From positions 1 to 62,905 of the IMG/VR virus record IMGVR_UViG_3300044643_000527: a stretch of 62,905 bases of DNA. The stretch is one strand, 5' to 3'. The notes beneath the pieces are model-generated. The model was not told the DNA's origin, did no database searches, and was given only the letters and a program-made list of their open reading frames with translations. Position numbers and translations under genes: made by a program. Source of the stretch: a virus. Each line of letters starts with the position of its first letter. The stretch's first letter is position 1. This document shows, piece by piece, positions 32,301 through 41,133 of this stretch.

Positions 32301-34880
32301 AAATTCAAATATTTGTTGCAATGTAGGATTAGCAGGCAAAATTCCTGGAACAGGAGAAGGTCCACCAGCATTTGGTGCAAACACTGATCCTAATTGACCA
32401 CCTAAATCAAAGTAATCATCTAAATCTTGTTTGTATGCTTGGTATATTAAATTTGCTTGTTGCACATTTAAAGGTGCCAGATCAAAACTAACACCAGTTG
32501 TATTATTACCAGCTATAACTGGAGCTTTTTGATAAGGAACTTGAAAATCTGGTATTGCTGGAAATTGAGTTTGTTGCTTACCTAATAGATTTAAAAATGC
32601 ATTTCCTAAACCAACAAGAACTGATAAGTAGAATGCTTCATTACTCATCAACTGATTCTCAGGATGTTTATTTGGAATACTAAACTGATGAACACCATTA
32701 CCTTCTAAACTTCCATAAATCTTTAACTCAGTTTGGTTTAAGAATGGATTTCTAAAACTCGTATCTGGAGATGTAAATGAAAGTAAGTTTCTAGGTATAT
32801 TTTGATTTACAAAAGTTTCTTGACCTTGACTGTTTATGTTTATAGTTTTAATAAATGGATCATTATATCTATAATCATGATCTGCAGGATTAAGTGTATT
32901 ACCTAAAGGTATAGTGCAGTTAAATGGATAGTTAGCATAAAGACCCTTTCTATTTCCTTTTGACTGACCTTGTATCTGGTAATCTCTAAAGTTATTAATC
33001 ATACCTTTAGCTATGATACTTTGGTTACCTTCTCTTGATCCTCTTAGAATTTCATAACCTACTACTCCAGGTATTGGATTTCCATCATTATCTTTTGGAT
33101 ATATAATTCCTTGGAATCTAACACCCATAATTCTAATGTATTTTTTTCCATCAGATGGGTTTACTGCAAAGTTAGCATTATCAACTCTAAAGTGATATGT
33201 CTCAGGTGACAAAGCATTATCAGGAAACTTATGATGTCTTATGGGTTTACCACATAAATCAAAATTTGGATTAGTAGTTCCAGTCCAACATTGTGAACTT
33301 GAATTCCATACTTCAGGTTGGTTAGGTGGATAAAGTTCAGAAGATTCCCAATATCCCATTTTTCCAAATGCTAAAACTTTTCCACCATCAGGTAATATTG
33401 GATTGTTACCTACATATGTACCAGTTTGAGTTGCTGTATTATATGTTTGAAATAACATTGTATCATCTGCAAAACTATTTGGATCTAAATATGGAGCATT
33501 CTGTCCATATGGTGCATCATCCAATAATGTTTGTGTACTTCCATTGGGGGCAATAAACGTATATGGTTCTGCTGGTCTTCCAGGTATATGATAAGAAGCA
33601 GATTTATCTCCTGTGTTATATACCCATCTAATAAAGAATGAATATACTTCATCTCTAAGGTATCCAGTCTTTGATCCACCTTTAATGTAATAGTCTTCAG
33701 GATACTCTACAGTCTCCCAATAAGTTTCAATTAAGTTTGCTAATGGTTGATAGTTAAAATCAAATTTAGACTTTGGAGCTATTCTTAATAAGTACTGACC
33801 AACATTAACCATTTGGTCAGAAGTTTCATATACGGGATTTTGCAAAATAACATTTCCTACTGGAACAGTCTCAAGTGATAGTGCTATATCATCTAATACT
33901 ATAACAGACTGAGAAGTTGAATAGTAACCAATTTTCCTTGCTATAACATTTTCATTTATTGATGCTACTATAACAAGCTCAAACTGATCAAAGTTATCAG
34001 TATCTAAATCTAGTTTAACTTGTAATGATCCTTGAGATAAATTTCTTTCAGTATATACTGGTTGTAAATTACTTGGAGAAAAATAGTTTGTTACTTTTTG
34101 TGTTTTAATTGTATAAGCAACAACTGCAAAGTAAGTTCCATTCTCAAGCGTACCTGTTCCTGGGGCAATTGATAACTCTACACAAGGTGTTTTTACAAGT
34201 GATGCTAATCTTATTTTATCACAGTCAAGTTGATTTATATCATTACAAATTATACATGGTCCTGCTGTACACTTTTGTTCCCAAGCTGTAATAGGCCAAA
34301 GAGATTGAGCACCTGTGCCATCTAAATAATGATTATAATTAGATCCAGCAATAGCAGCATTTGATCCTCCCCATGTTAATACTGGATCTGGCCAAGTTTT
34401 TGGATCACCAATGTTTAAATATCTATCTACATTTAAACCATCAGCCCAATATACTTCCCAAGAACAATCACCATTTTGTTTTGATGCACCTGTAATTAAA
34501 TTATACTTGCTAAAGTTTAAACAGACACCAGATACTATAGGTCTATATCTACAGAAGTCTTCTTCATATAAACCTATTTCTGAGTTTACATTTTTACCAT
34601 TAACATATGCCACAGTAAAAACTGCCCATTTGTCAGCAAACAAATGTATTAATCCAATAATGTGTTTTTCTCCCTGCATGGTCTCACCACTGGTACCACA
34701 GAGATAATTTGAATCTTCATTAGATAATGTACCTAACTTACCTTCATCTGTATTATTGACCATGTTTCTTGCATGCGTCCACAAACCAGAATCTACAAAT
34801 GAAGGGTCAGTATCTTTATTAAGACCTTTTGAGAAACTATTGGTAACTATTTGACTAGTGTTTTGAATTTCCTTACCCAT
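29361..34880 (-). CDS. Tail muzzle / P22 gp10-like stabilization protein, 1839 aa
   Basis: The start MGKEIQNTSQIVTNSFSKGL, then NKDTDPSFV and TWTHAR-like text (SGLWTHARNMVNN) around residues 20-45, is typical of the very large tail stabilization protein of crAss-like phages. That family is annotated as P22 gp10-like and described as the muzzle in the crAss001 virion. It closes the short tail below the ring proteins. The body is rich in Asn, Tyr, Pro and aromatic residues, as expected for beta-propeller-type repeats, with no catalytic motif. It follows the ring/adaptor candidates with TAATG overlaps and precedes the peptidase and cargo genes, which matches crAss-like gene order. The family call rests on the N-terminal pattern, size and neighbours. 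Exact structural equivalence is inferred. Confidence 0.8.
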   Translation of the reverse strand: MGKEIQNTSQIVTNSFSKGLNKDTDPSFVDSGLWTHARNMVNNTDEGKLGTLSNEDSNYLCGTSGETMQGEKHIIGLIHLFADKWAVFTVAYVNGKNVNSEIGLYEEDFCRYRPIVSGVCLNFSKYNLITGASKQNGDCSWEVYWADGLNVDRYLNIGDPKTWPDPVLTWGGSNAAIAGSNYNHYLDGTGAQSLWPITAWEQKCTAGPCIICNDINQLDCDKIRLASLVKTPCVELSIAPGTGTLENGTYFAVVAYTIKTQKVTNYFSPSNLQPVYTERNLSQGSLQVKLDLDTDNFDQFELVIVASINENVIARKIGYYSTSQSVIVLDDIALSLETVPVGNVILQNPVYETSDQMVNVGQYLLRIAPKSKFDFNYQPLANLIETYWETVEYPEDYYIKGGSKTGYLRDEVYSFFIRWVYNTGDKSASYHIPGRPAEPYTFIAPNGSTQTLLDDAPYGQNAPYLDPNSFADDTMLFQTYNTATQTGTYVGNNPILPDGGKVLAFGKMGYWESSELYPPNQPEVWNSSSQCWTGTTNPNFDLCGKPIRHHKFPDNALSPETYHFRVDNANFAVNPSDGKKYIRIMGVRFQGIIYPKDNDGNPIPGVVGYEILRGSREGNQSIIAKGMINNFRDYQIQGQSKGNRKGLYANYPFNCTIPLGNTLNPADHDYRYNDPFIKTININSQGQETFVNQNIPRNLLSFTSPDTSFRNPFLNQTELKIYGSLEGNGVHQFSIPNKHPENQLMSNEAFYLSVLVGLGNAFLNLLGKQQTQFPAIPDFQVPYQKAPVIAGNNTTGVSFDLAPLNVQQANLIYQAYKQDLDDYFDLGGQLGSVFAPNAGGPSPVPGILPANPTLQQIFEFYSDKFNDAGLYTTPTLLYEQTAASVLQNIPGAPTFLYPSVMIPYYFSEGFNTTIRVIQAFLPFRQYALQSLAHGFYARFVPPVRSLLQRFSLEEGFYLTDSNQEVPDFLDGTGAFQRYSINNLNRTKTAFLRTAAPNNLNPLTAPIEGPNLIGTYAGGVIVPGNQEDNSLINLGKAVATSSFGMSFDNETRFNSFLSNIASHYVGLKYNVQNQYGQLESIKQVVATSCEVRFDPNNVYDPATNPGGDVSIVTTSSFCNTQTPNPIQVKHTVLLPTQTIFGGDTYINRFTEKNTMLFFYNWLYNLPDGTPWNYALYNNIPTARYWMNTQPYSKDENPLAGGVLSVISTIQSLITAQPTFGTGPMPIDYYNLDNDAYRRSDDNEIGGPLGYDGFLSIKNSYFYLANSGVRDFFVESNVLVDFRSQGTFQYQQPYIPYQYTDMRELFDMDPEVITKGNFYNYDYSLSVTKFFTQYISAGSLQGINYNPYVADLCFTYYPNRSLYSLYQDDQSYENNWLIYLPLNYVQFRDRITTVKPTGMTGMIFTFPTTGPLFYQGIDQLTTNLGKKVTIGDGGLFSTPPQSSSNADPSFEYGSSQNIRSVIYAPAGLYYVSMNQGKIFSYGEGLKEISQNGLKWWFNLFLPYKLTDDFPDFPYIDNPVAGIGVQAMYDNKDSILYFTKKDYKLKSGLGKISYNSDKNTFNYLGVNYPLGDPAIFDNASWTVSYDPKMNVFLSYHDWHPDLAFSAKSNVFTVKGNTIWKHNNSCDDFCNFYGTQYPFEIEYPIVTGQSPTVVKSFEYILEAYRYSQFNCVDQFHVLDANFNQAVVSNTEQVSGYLNLNIFPKNNITLSLDYPKLNQSNLASFDILFSKEENKYRFNQFWDITKDRGEFPIGSDYPPTGPLVPGTTQLLGNYSDQVIWNTQPNGYIKTLNANNLNYAKPELQRKRFRHYLNYLFLSKLATQEERDINFILKIVNSKNQASLR

Positions 34881-35932
34881 TATATAATTCTATTACCAGT
34901 TACATTTCTATAATAACCTGCATTAGGTGAATAACTTTCAAACATATTGTAGTACTTACCATACATGGCTTTTCTATTTGTCCACCACATTTGCTCTAGC
35001 TCTCTAAAGTTTGGAGTATTAACTACACTCAATGCATTGTTTCTTGCAGCCTTAAGTCTTTGTTCTACAAGTTGCATTCTCTGTGCTACATCCTCACCAT
35101 TTAAATATAAGTTTTCAAAGATTCTAGCTTTCAAGGCATACTCATAGTATTCATTTAAAAGATCATGATCTGGAACCATTAGGTTTCCATTATCATCTTC
35201 CATCTGTCCTTGATAGTTTAAGTATACTCTTCCTGTTTCAAATGTGGTAAATAAAAATCCTCCTTTAATCCATCCTTGGTTTGCAGCATTCCAGTAAAGA
35301 TTTGGACAGTCACATTCTATCTCTTGACTTGCTTTCATTCTTAATGGAAGGAGATCTCTGTATACTCTAGTAGTATATGCACCAGAATTATTCATTACTT
35401 GAACAAGTTCCCATTTTTCTCCTTTACAGTTCATGAATACTCTTGGAGCAATACATGTATTACCATAAGGATTATTAGGATCATACTCTGTAGGTATTGG
35501 ATCTACTATAGGAAAGTTAAGATCACAGGCTGCAGTTTGATTGCATGGATTAGAATTACATGTTCTGCAGTTTACCGTTGCAGGAGCACATACATCTACA
35601 GTAGATGGTACTTCTTGATAAGGAACTTCCATAATATGTGTTCCTGATGCCATTGGTCCATAACCAACATGTTGCTCATAGTTACCGCAAACAAATGCAA
35701 AGTTAAATACATAAAAGTCATCCGGTAGTTTTACTCTACCATGACATACTTCTAATATAACTTCCTTAGTTTGATTTACTCTTAAACCAAGATCATAGTT
35801 TATTTTTTTAGTCAGCTTTATAAGCTGCTGAGGCTCTATCATATTTTCTAGAGCAAATGTATTTAGGTCAACTGTTACATCTTCTAACAATTGATCAAAT
35901 GTTCTATATCTAAGAGTATAATTAAAATCCAT
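34880..35932 (-). CDS. Tail tube/ring (adaptor) structural protein, 350 aa
   Basis: Starts DFNYTLRYRTFDQLLEDVTVD, then has a stretch typical of head-tail connector proteins (VKLPDDFYVFNFAFVCG), where a short helical N-terminus leads into a beta-rich region. Residues ~110-140 contain a Cys cluster (CAPATVNCRTCNSNPCNQ). A C-terminal helix holds LEQMWWTNRKAMYGKYY. It is TAATG-coupled to both neighbours, between the 221-aa structural protein and the muzzle-like gene. In crAss-like phages this slot carries ring proteins of the tail barrel. Assigned from size, context and fold impression; the specific ring number cannot be given from sequence alone. Confidence 0.65.
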   Translation of the reverse strand: MDFNYTLRYRTFDQLLEDVTVDLNTFALENMIEPQQLIKLTKKINYDLGLRVNQTKEVILEVCHGRVKLPDDFYVFNFAFVCGNYEQHVGYGPMASGTHIMEVPYQEVPSTVDVCAPATVNCRTCNSNPCNQTAACDLNFPIVDPIPTEYDPNNPYGNTCIAPRVFMNCKGEKWELVQVMNNSGAYTTRVYRDLLPLRMKASQEIECDCPNLYWNAANQGWIKGGFLFTTFETGRVYLNYQGQMEDDNGNLMVPDHDLLNEYYEYALKARIFENLYLNGEDVAQRMQLVEQRLKAARNNALSVVNTPNFRELEQMWWTNRKAMYGKYYNMFESYSPNAGYYRNVTGNRII

Positions 35933-36597
35933 TATCTAAGAGAGTTTTGACTATCATCTGCATCATCAGCAGGAACCTGCATAGACATAGATAGTTCTTT
36001 GATTACAAATTGTTCTACTTCAGAAAATAAATATTCTGGAATGGTTAATGGTTTATCTTGAGCTATTTCACATTCTTGTTTAGGATCACATGGATCTGTA
36101 ACTCCTTGGAATATAGCTTCCATTCTTACAGCATCCCAATCAATGTTAGGTGCATATAAGTAACCATTAAGATACCAGAAATATTTTCTTGTGTTATATT
36201 TAAATGTTGTTGTTCTAACCATAGAAACCCAAGTACCCGGATCTGTTCTAAACATTTCTATGCTACCATCTATTGAAGATGTAGTACGTATAATAGGGCC
36301 AAATGTTCCTTCAAGAATTGTTGGAAGTTTATCTTTAGATCTTTTAAAATAACATCCTGAGTAAACTCCTACACAACCTGCTTCTACTTTATCTACATCT
36401 ATAAGTTCAATGTAAGGAAGTACTTGGAAGATAGAACTAATCTTCATTAATTTAAACTGGTTATCCTCTCTCTTTAAAAGAGTCTGCCCATATTTAATTA
36501 ATGAGCTATAGATTACTCTATCAGTTAAGAATGGATCTTCCTTTACTGCTTTTAAAGTATTTCTAACTCTTGATATAGATTCACCAATAGTTGTCAT
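35932..36597 (-). CDS. Tail ring/connector structural protein, 221 aa
   Basis: Small structural-type protein with a helical N-terminus (TIGESISRVRNTLKAVKEDP), then beta-rich text (YIELIDVDKVEAGCVGVYSG; TFKYNTRKYFWYLNGYLYAP) and a helical C-terminus (LFSEVEQFVIKELSMSMQVP). The pattern of an N-terminal helix pair, beta-sandwich and C-terminal helix is common in crAss-like connector or ring proteins. It overlaps the 193-aa gene by ATGA and the 350-aa gene by TAATG, so it is translated from the same message. No enzymatic motif was seen. Ring-protein identity is inferred from position beside the muzzle-like gene. Confidence 0.62.
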   Translation of the reverse strand: MTTIGESISRVRNTLKAVKEDPFLTDRVIYSSLIKYGQTLLKREDNQFKLMKISSIFQVLPYIELIDVDKVEAGCVGVYSGCYFKRSKDKLPTILEGTFGPIIRTTSSIDGSIEMFRTDPGTWVSMVRTTTFKYNTRKYFWYLNGYLYAPNIDWDAVRMEAIFQGVTDPCDPKQECEIAQDKPLTIPEYLFSEVEQFVIKELSMSMQVPADDADDSQNSLR

Positions 36598-37175
36598 AGG
36601 TCAAATTCATTATAATGTTTTAAGCCCTCTGTTTCTTGTTTTTTAGCAGAGCTGGCTAAATAGTTTCTAGTACTGTTAAGTTTTATTTTTCTTGTTGGTT
36701 CAACTACTAAGTACATATTCCAGTTTTCTGGATATGTTTTGGCTACTGCTCTTTTAAATTCTCTGCAAGCAACAAAACCCCAAAACTCTCTATTCTTCAT
36801 TTTGTGTTTTAATGCATAACTTGTAAAGAATATCTTAGCAAGCTTACCATCTGTTTCCCAGTTCTTATTACTAACTGCTACTCCATATTTTTTTGACTTT
36901 ACAAAATCAATGTTTTGTTTCTTAGGACTTTGACAAGTTCCAATAAACAACCATCCAATCTGTTCAGGCAATTGAACCCCATCTCTTGTATCTATTACTG
37001 TCTGATAAAGTGTGTTGTTAAAGTATTTTACAATCTTCCTTAACTCAACATTATCTAAGTCTTTATACTTAGGATGTTTCTTTTTAAAACTTTCAAAGAA
37101 CTCTTTGTTCATAATTGTATGCACTTCTGGTCTATACCTTGGTGCTGTTAAATCAGGACTCTTAAACTCCTTCAT
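36594..37175 (-). CDS. Conserved crAss-like protein of unknown function, 193 aa
   Basis: Starts MKEFKSPDLTAPRYRPEVHT and contains ELRKIVKYFNNTLYQTVIDT, RDGVQLPEQIGWLFIGTCQS, SKKYGVAVSNKNWETDG, FWGFVACREFKRAVAKTYPE and a basic C-terminus. From memory this is one of the small conserved genes found beside the tail genes of crAss-like phages, without assigned function. It is predominantly alpha/beta with many aromatic and Lys residues. It is the first gene after the terminator at 37235-37256 and lies about 39 bases downstream of a TATATTTG promoter candidate, so it probably begins the tail/muzzle/cargo transcription unit. It shares an ATGA overlap with the next gene. Confidence 0.7.
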   Translation of the reverse strand: MKEFKSPDLTAPRYRPEVHTIMNKEFFESFKKKHPKYKDLDNVELRKIVKYFNNTLYQTVIDTRDGVQLPEQIGWLFIGTCQSPKKQNIDFVKSKKYGVAVSNKNWETDGKLAKIFFTSYALKHKMKNREFWGFVACREFKRAVAKTYPENWNMYLVVEPTRKIKLNSTRNYLASSAKKQETEGLKHYNEFDL

Positions 37176-37213
37176 ACTATACTATTTAATATACTAAAAA
37201 TAAATGACTTTAA

Positions 37214-37221
37214 CAAATATA
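37214..37221 (-). promoter_or_regulatory. Candidate Bacteroidota-type -7 element before tail/cargo operon
   Basis: Read on the minus strand the bases are TATATTTG, an exact match to the Bacteroidota -7 consensus TAnnTTTG. It lies just downstream of a hairpin terminator and 38 bases before the ATG at 37175, in a gap that would otherwise need no such motif. A convincing -33 TTTG at normal spacing is not present, which lowers confidence. Confidence 0.5.
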
Positions 37222-37234
37222 GTAATAAAAGCAA

Positions 37235-37256
37235 AACCCCCGCGAGTGCAGGGGTT
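37235..37256 (-). terminator. Intrinsic terminator after Cys-rich tail genes
   Basis: On the minus strand AACCCC pairs with GGGGTT around a 10-base loop with a further GC/GC pair inside. The stem is followed by TTGCTTTTATT. The GC stem is striking in an AT-rich background. It lies 44 bases downstream of the 81-aa gene stop and would end the message coming from 41880-37300. Confidence 0.8.
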
Positions 37257-37299
37257 CTACCCGTTGTTACAGAAACCAACAAACTGCAACTTTATATTT

Positions 37300-37545
37300 T
37301 TAACAGAAGTAAGCAACAATTAATTGAAGTGCTTCTGCCATATTTGTGTTAGTAGGTACAACTACCTCTAGACCACAAAGAATAGGATCTCCAGTATATA
37401 CTACACATTCTGCATCAAAAACTTCAGAACATGTTAAAGGTGTTGGGCATCCTGCTGGAGTAGGACATGCTGGTGGAGTAGTCAGAGCATTATCTGAGCA
37501 TCCACATTTTTTGCATCCGCAAGTTGTACAAGTATTATGAGCCAT
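37300..37545 (-). CDS. Small Cys-rich tail/appendage protein, 81 aa
   Basis: Starts with a dense Cys block (CTTCGCKKCGC), then Pro/Cys-rich text (PPACPTPAGCPTPLTC) and the segment CSEVFDAECVVYTGDPI. From memory that segment recurs in fibre-associated proteins of Bacteroidota phages. It has ten or more cysteines in 81 residues. It is the last gene of its unit, 11 bases after the fibre-like 562-aa gene and before a terminator. Possibly a small appendage component or fibre tip/chaperone, stabilised by disulfides or metal. Function not established. Confidence 0.65.
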   Translation of the reverse strand: MAHNTCTTCGCKKCGCSDNALTTPPACPTPAGCPTPLTCSEVFDAECVVYTGDPILCGLEVVVPTNTNMAEALQLIVAYFC

Positions 37546-37556
37546 GATTTAATTTA

Positions 37557-39245
37557 TTAAGGACAAACAATTGGTGTTGGTATATCAGTAGTACAAGGAT
37601 CTATATAAGCAATTAACCCGTCTAATTGAAATATAAATCCTCCAAGATTTGATTCATCATTAGCATTACAGTCAAACTGATATCTTAGATTTGCATTATA
37701 TTCCATATCTAAGCCAATAGTTCCAGATGCTGCATTACTATTTACATTAGTATTTGCATTATCAAATTTAGGAACATAGTCTCCATTGCGTACATGTGAA
37801 ATAATATAATTCAAATGTGAAGTATCATAAGCAGCTGTTCCAGAGAAAATATTTTGTTCTCCATTTTTAACTAATGCAAATGCTAATGTTTTATTACTAG
37901 CAATACTTAAACTTCCCATAGTAGTTAGTATAGTACTTGTATCAGGAGCATTATCAATTTGAGTTCTTCTGTAACCTATTGTAAAGTTCTTAGTATAACT
38001 GTCATCTAATAATTCAGCAACTCCCATTACACTTGTAGGAATAACAATATTTCCTTGATTAAATACAATTGATCCAGAAGTACTTGCAAGAACAGAGCCT
38101 GGTCCAACAGATGCGGGAGTAACTGTAGTTGATAAATAATAAGTATCAATTGGTGGAACATTTTGATATTGCCATAATAATGGTGCACCTGCTCCATCAT
38201 CAATAGGAATCATTACTTGACCTTTAAAGTGCAGTACATTACCAATTCTTCTTACTCTTGGTCTTAATGCATCTGTATCAGCACCGGTATAAAAACTAAA
38301 ACCATCTAAGTCTACCCATCCAGTATCAAGAATCTTAGAAGATATAGTATATGCTGGTCCACCAGTTACAATAGTTTGAATTGTATTTGTGGTTGCTGGA
38401 GTTATTGTAACAACAGAACCATTGTAGATATCACATAATACAATCCAAGCATTATTTAATAAATCAGCAATAGTAGCAGTTGGTTGAATCCAAGTAGGAT
38501 ATTGCATAGCATATGTAGCAGCAGGATTAACTTTTGTAAAGTCAGTACCTAGAATACATTGAGAAGCTATAGCATTAGATAAATCTGTTATTGATCCAGT
38601 AGTAGCATAAAAACCACACCAAACATTATTTATATATTCTTCAAGAATAACATCAATACCATAAGTAGATCCTGATATTAAACTATCAACATTACATGCT
38701 AATGTAAAAGATGGGATAGTAAATGTAGGAGCTGGAGTAGTTTCTAATGTAGTTACTCTAATGTCTAGATCATTAATCTGTAAATTAATGGTATTAATCT
38801 GATCTATAATATTACAGATTCTAGTTCCCATTGCTTGAGCATATTCAGCTACAGGCATTACTGTTGTTGTACCAACAACAAAACAAGAAGCAACAGTTAC
38901 TAATGTATCTGCACTTGTAGATCTTGCTTGATTTCCTGATGTAGTTGGTGTTGCGGCTGCTGCAGCATCTACTGCCTCTAATGCACAAATTCTTTCAATT
39001 AAAAATTGAATTAACTCCTGAATATTTTGAGGTTTACAACTTGCTAAGTCAAAACAAGATAAGTCATAACCATTAACATTTAAAAGATCCATGATGTTAC
39101 AAAGCTCCATACCAAGCTTGTATACAACATCAGATACTGTATCTCCTTTACAAAGTTTAATGCATGGAATATCTGGACCTTGCCAAATCACGCAATTACT
39201 TGATATTGGGCTACATGGACTGTTATCTAAATTTATAGGTTTCAT
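37557..39245 (-). CDS. Tail fibre / receptor-binding-like protein, 562 aa
   Basis: The N-terminus has regularly spaced cysteines in a pattern seen in Bacteroidota phage fibres (NCVIWQGPDIPCIKLCKGDT, then SDVVYKLGMELCNI). Short coiled-coil stretches follow (IQFLIERICALEAV; ICNIIDQINTINLQIND), which would trimerise the shaft. After residue ~290 the protein is beta-rich with Gly/Asn/Thr and aromatic residues (SFYTGADTDALRPRVRRIGN; FKGQVMIPIDDG), resembling phage tip domains. It sits with the Cys-rich 622-aa and 81-aa proteins. The fibre assignment follows from this architecture and position. The host receptor cannot be inferred. Confidence 0.65.
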   Translation of the reverse strand: MKPINLDNSPCSPISSNCVIWQGPDIPCIKLCKGDTVSDVVYKLGMELCNIMDLLNVNGYDLSCFDLASCKPQNIQELIQFLIERICALEAVDAAAAATPTTSGNQARSTSADTLVTVASCFVVGTTTVMPVAEYAQAMGTRICNIIDQINTINLQINDLDIRVTTLETTPAPTFTIPSFTLACNVDSLISGSTYGIDVILEEYINNVWCGFYATTGSITDLSNAIASQCILGTDFTKVNPAATYAMQYPTWIQPTATIADLLNNAWIVLCDIYNGSVVTITPATTNTIQTIVTGGPAYTISSKILDTGWVDLDGFSFYTGADTDALRPRVRRIGNVLHFKGQVMIPIDDGAGAPLLWQYQNVPPIDTYYLSTTVTPASVGPGSVLASTSGSIVFNQGNIVIPTSVMGVAELLDDSYTKNFTIGYRRTQIDNAPDTSTILTTMGSLSIASNKTLAFALVKNGEQNIFSGTAAYDTSHLNYIISHVRNGDYVPKFDNANTNVNSNAASGTIGLDMEYNANLRYQFDCNANDESNLGGFIFQLDGLIAYIDPCTTDIPTPIVCP

Positions 39246-39264
39246 ATCTATAATATACTAATTA

Positions 39265-41133
39265 TTATTGAGAATTACAAGGAATAAGTGCAGTACATCC
39301 ACAAGAAGATTGTCCACATGATGGTGTATTTGGACAACATGAATTTACTGCAGTACACTCATAGTTAGGATCTCTTAATGCATCCATATCTATAAGCTCT
39401 TTCTTTATAAGCCATTTATCATTTTCATCTGGACAACAATCTGTTATGCCATATCTTAAATAAAGAACTTGCTTATAATAAACCTCTGCAGATTTACATG
39501 AGATTTTTTCATACTTTGCTATAGTACAAGCTGGTGTATTATATCCTGGTTGTACACTTCTTCTTGGATAAACAATTACTGGACATTCCCAAATATCAGT
39601 TGATGTTTCCGTACAATTTCCAAAAGTTTCTATGTAGTCTGTTTCAGGATAATAATCTGCCCACACGCGCATACAGAATCTTTCAGAAGTTTCTCCTGGT
39701 GCAAGAGTAAATGTTTGCACTACTACTTCACAATCATAGTATCTATATATCTTAGATGTAGTGCTGTCATTTCTTACTGTAGTACAAACACATGGAAATG
39801 TAAGTAAACATGTTGGACAGTTTATATACTCTACTTCTGGAATTACTATACCTGCATTAGTAGGAGTATTTGTTGCAGCAACAGTCCAACAAGTTTCTGG
39901 ACAATACTGAATCTTAATTACAGAACCTAAGTATTGGCTAAGATCTGTATAAGTAATAATAGGATCTTTGTATCCTGTACAATCTGTAAGTAGGTAATAT
40001 TCTCTAGCACATTCTATACAATCTATATATGCTATAGTTACAGTTACTATTGTGTCAGATGGTATATTTTCTATTTCTTCTACATACCAACATCCTGGAC
40101 ATTCTCCTCTTATTATTACTTGCCCAACATAAGCACTTAAATTTGAACTAGTATAAACTATTGTACCTGAGTCAGCACAATTTACTAATTTATACTTACT
40201 TGGATTTTTACATGTTGGACAATCTTCATATGCTTGAAGTACAACCACATCTATAGCACACTCACAATCTATTGCTGCATTAACTATCCAACAAGTATCT
40301 GGGTATCCTTCTATAATAACTACTTGTCCTAGTATAGCATATTGTCCTAATGAATCTTTATTAGTATCAATAGGATCTTGAATACCATCACAGTCTACTA
40401 ATCTATAACAAGGTTGTGGGCATTCCCCGTCAACACAAGCTCCAATATTATTTATATAAAAAGGCTCGGGCCATGCATTACCTACTATCCAAGGTGTAGT
40501 AGAGGCACATGGTATTTCTACCATTGTACCTGTTAGTGGTCCGGTAGTTTGAAAATTACCATCACAATCTAAATAATAACAGTTTTTAGAATTTGCAATT
40601 ACTTGATAACAGTTGCAATCACAAACACAATCTTCTACATATGTTAATGGACTTGTAACTAAATCACATTGTGCATTTGGTGGTGCAATAATTACTTGCA
40701 CACATGTCTCTGGAAAATCAGAACCAACAAGAACTACTGACTGACCAACATAAGCTGACAAATCTTGATTTGTTGTAAATGGAGCTAAACTACCATCACA
40801 TGTCATAACTAAATAACATGGAGGACAATCTAAACATTCACCAAATAATACTGAACAATCTGTAAATGCATCTCCTGTGTATGATAGCCAGTTTGAACCC
40901 AATGTTGGATAAGCTGAACCATCACCAACTATTTGGGTTACTATATAACATTGACCAGACTTAAGTCCATAATAATCACCAAGTGTTGAAAAAGCATCAT
41001 ATACAAACTGATGAGGAAAAGTATAACCATTAGCTAATATTGGAGCACCAAGAGTAGTAGGTGGTTGAAAATATAATATCTCCCCTGTACAACAGGATTC
41101 TAGTCTGAAATAAAATGCTGGAGGTGCGGCCAT
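39265..41133 (-). CDS. Cys-rich tandem-repeat appendage protein, 622 aa
   Basis: Contains roughly 50 cysteines and about five tandem ~65-75-residue modules between residues ~100 and ~450. Each module starts with a Y-x-L-x-x-C-D/T-G element (CYLVMTCDG; CYRLVDCDG; YYLLTDCTG). It continues through D/N-L-S-x-Y-x-G-x-V/I (DLSAYVGQSVV; NLSAYVGQVII; DLSQYLGSVIK) and ends in a CW-V element (DTCWIV; GCWYVEE; ETCWTVA) with a following CxxC. The modules look like small disulfide-stabilised or metal-stabilised beta domains. The C-terminus ends in another Cys cluster (CCPNTPSCGQSSCGCTALIP). It sits between the fibre-like protein and a 52-aa zinc ribbon that overlaps its start. Probably an extracellular virion appendage; function otherwise unknown. 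Confidence 0.7.
   Translation of the reverse strand: MAAPPAFYFRLESCCTGEILYFQPPTTLGAPILANGYTFPHQFVYDAFSTLGDYYGLKSGQCYIVTQIVGDGSAYPTLGSNWLSYTGDAFTDCSVLFGECLDCPPCYLVMTCDGSLAPFTTNQDLSAYVGQSVVLVGSDFPETCVQVIIAPPNAQCDLVTSPLTYVEDCVCDCNCYQVIANSKNCYYLDCDGNFQTTGPLTGTMVEIPCASTTPWIVGNAWPEPFYINNIGACVDGECPQPCYRLVDCDGIQDPIDTNKDSLGQYAILGQVVIIEGYPDTCWIVNAAIDCECAIDVVVLQAYEDCPTCKNPSKYKLVNCADSGTIVYTSSNLSAYVGQVIIRGECPGCWYVEEIENIPSDTIVTVTIAYIDCIECAREYYLLTDCTGYKDPIITYTDLSQYLGSVIKIQYCPETCWTVAATNTPTNAGIVIPEVEYINCPTCLLTFPCVCTTVRNDSTTSKIYRYYDCEVVVQTFTLAPGETSERFCMRVWADYYPETDYIETFGNCTETSTDIWECPVIVYPRRSVQPGYNTPACTIAKYEKISCKSAEVYYKQVLYLRYGITDCCPDENDKWLIKKELIDMDALRDPNYECTAVNSCCPNTPSCGQSSCGCTALIPCNSQ

Noticed and set aside
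32180-32380. Minus-strand 66-codon frame within the 1839-aa gene, and similar nested frames at 13192, 17872, 22372, 22972, 33485, 43303, 47292, 51015, 51528 and 58070
   Set aside because: Nested in another frame of a long, well-supported gene, with Leu/Ile/Met-rich shadow composition.
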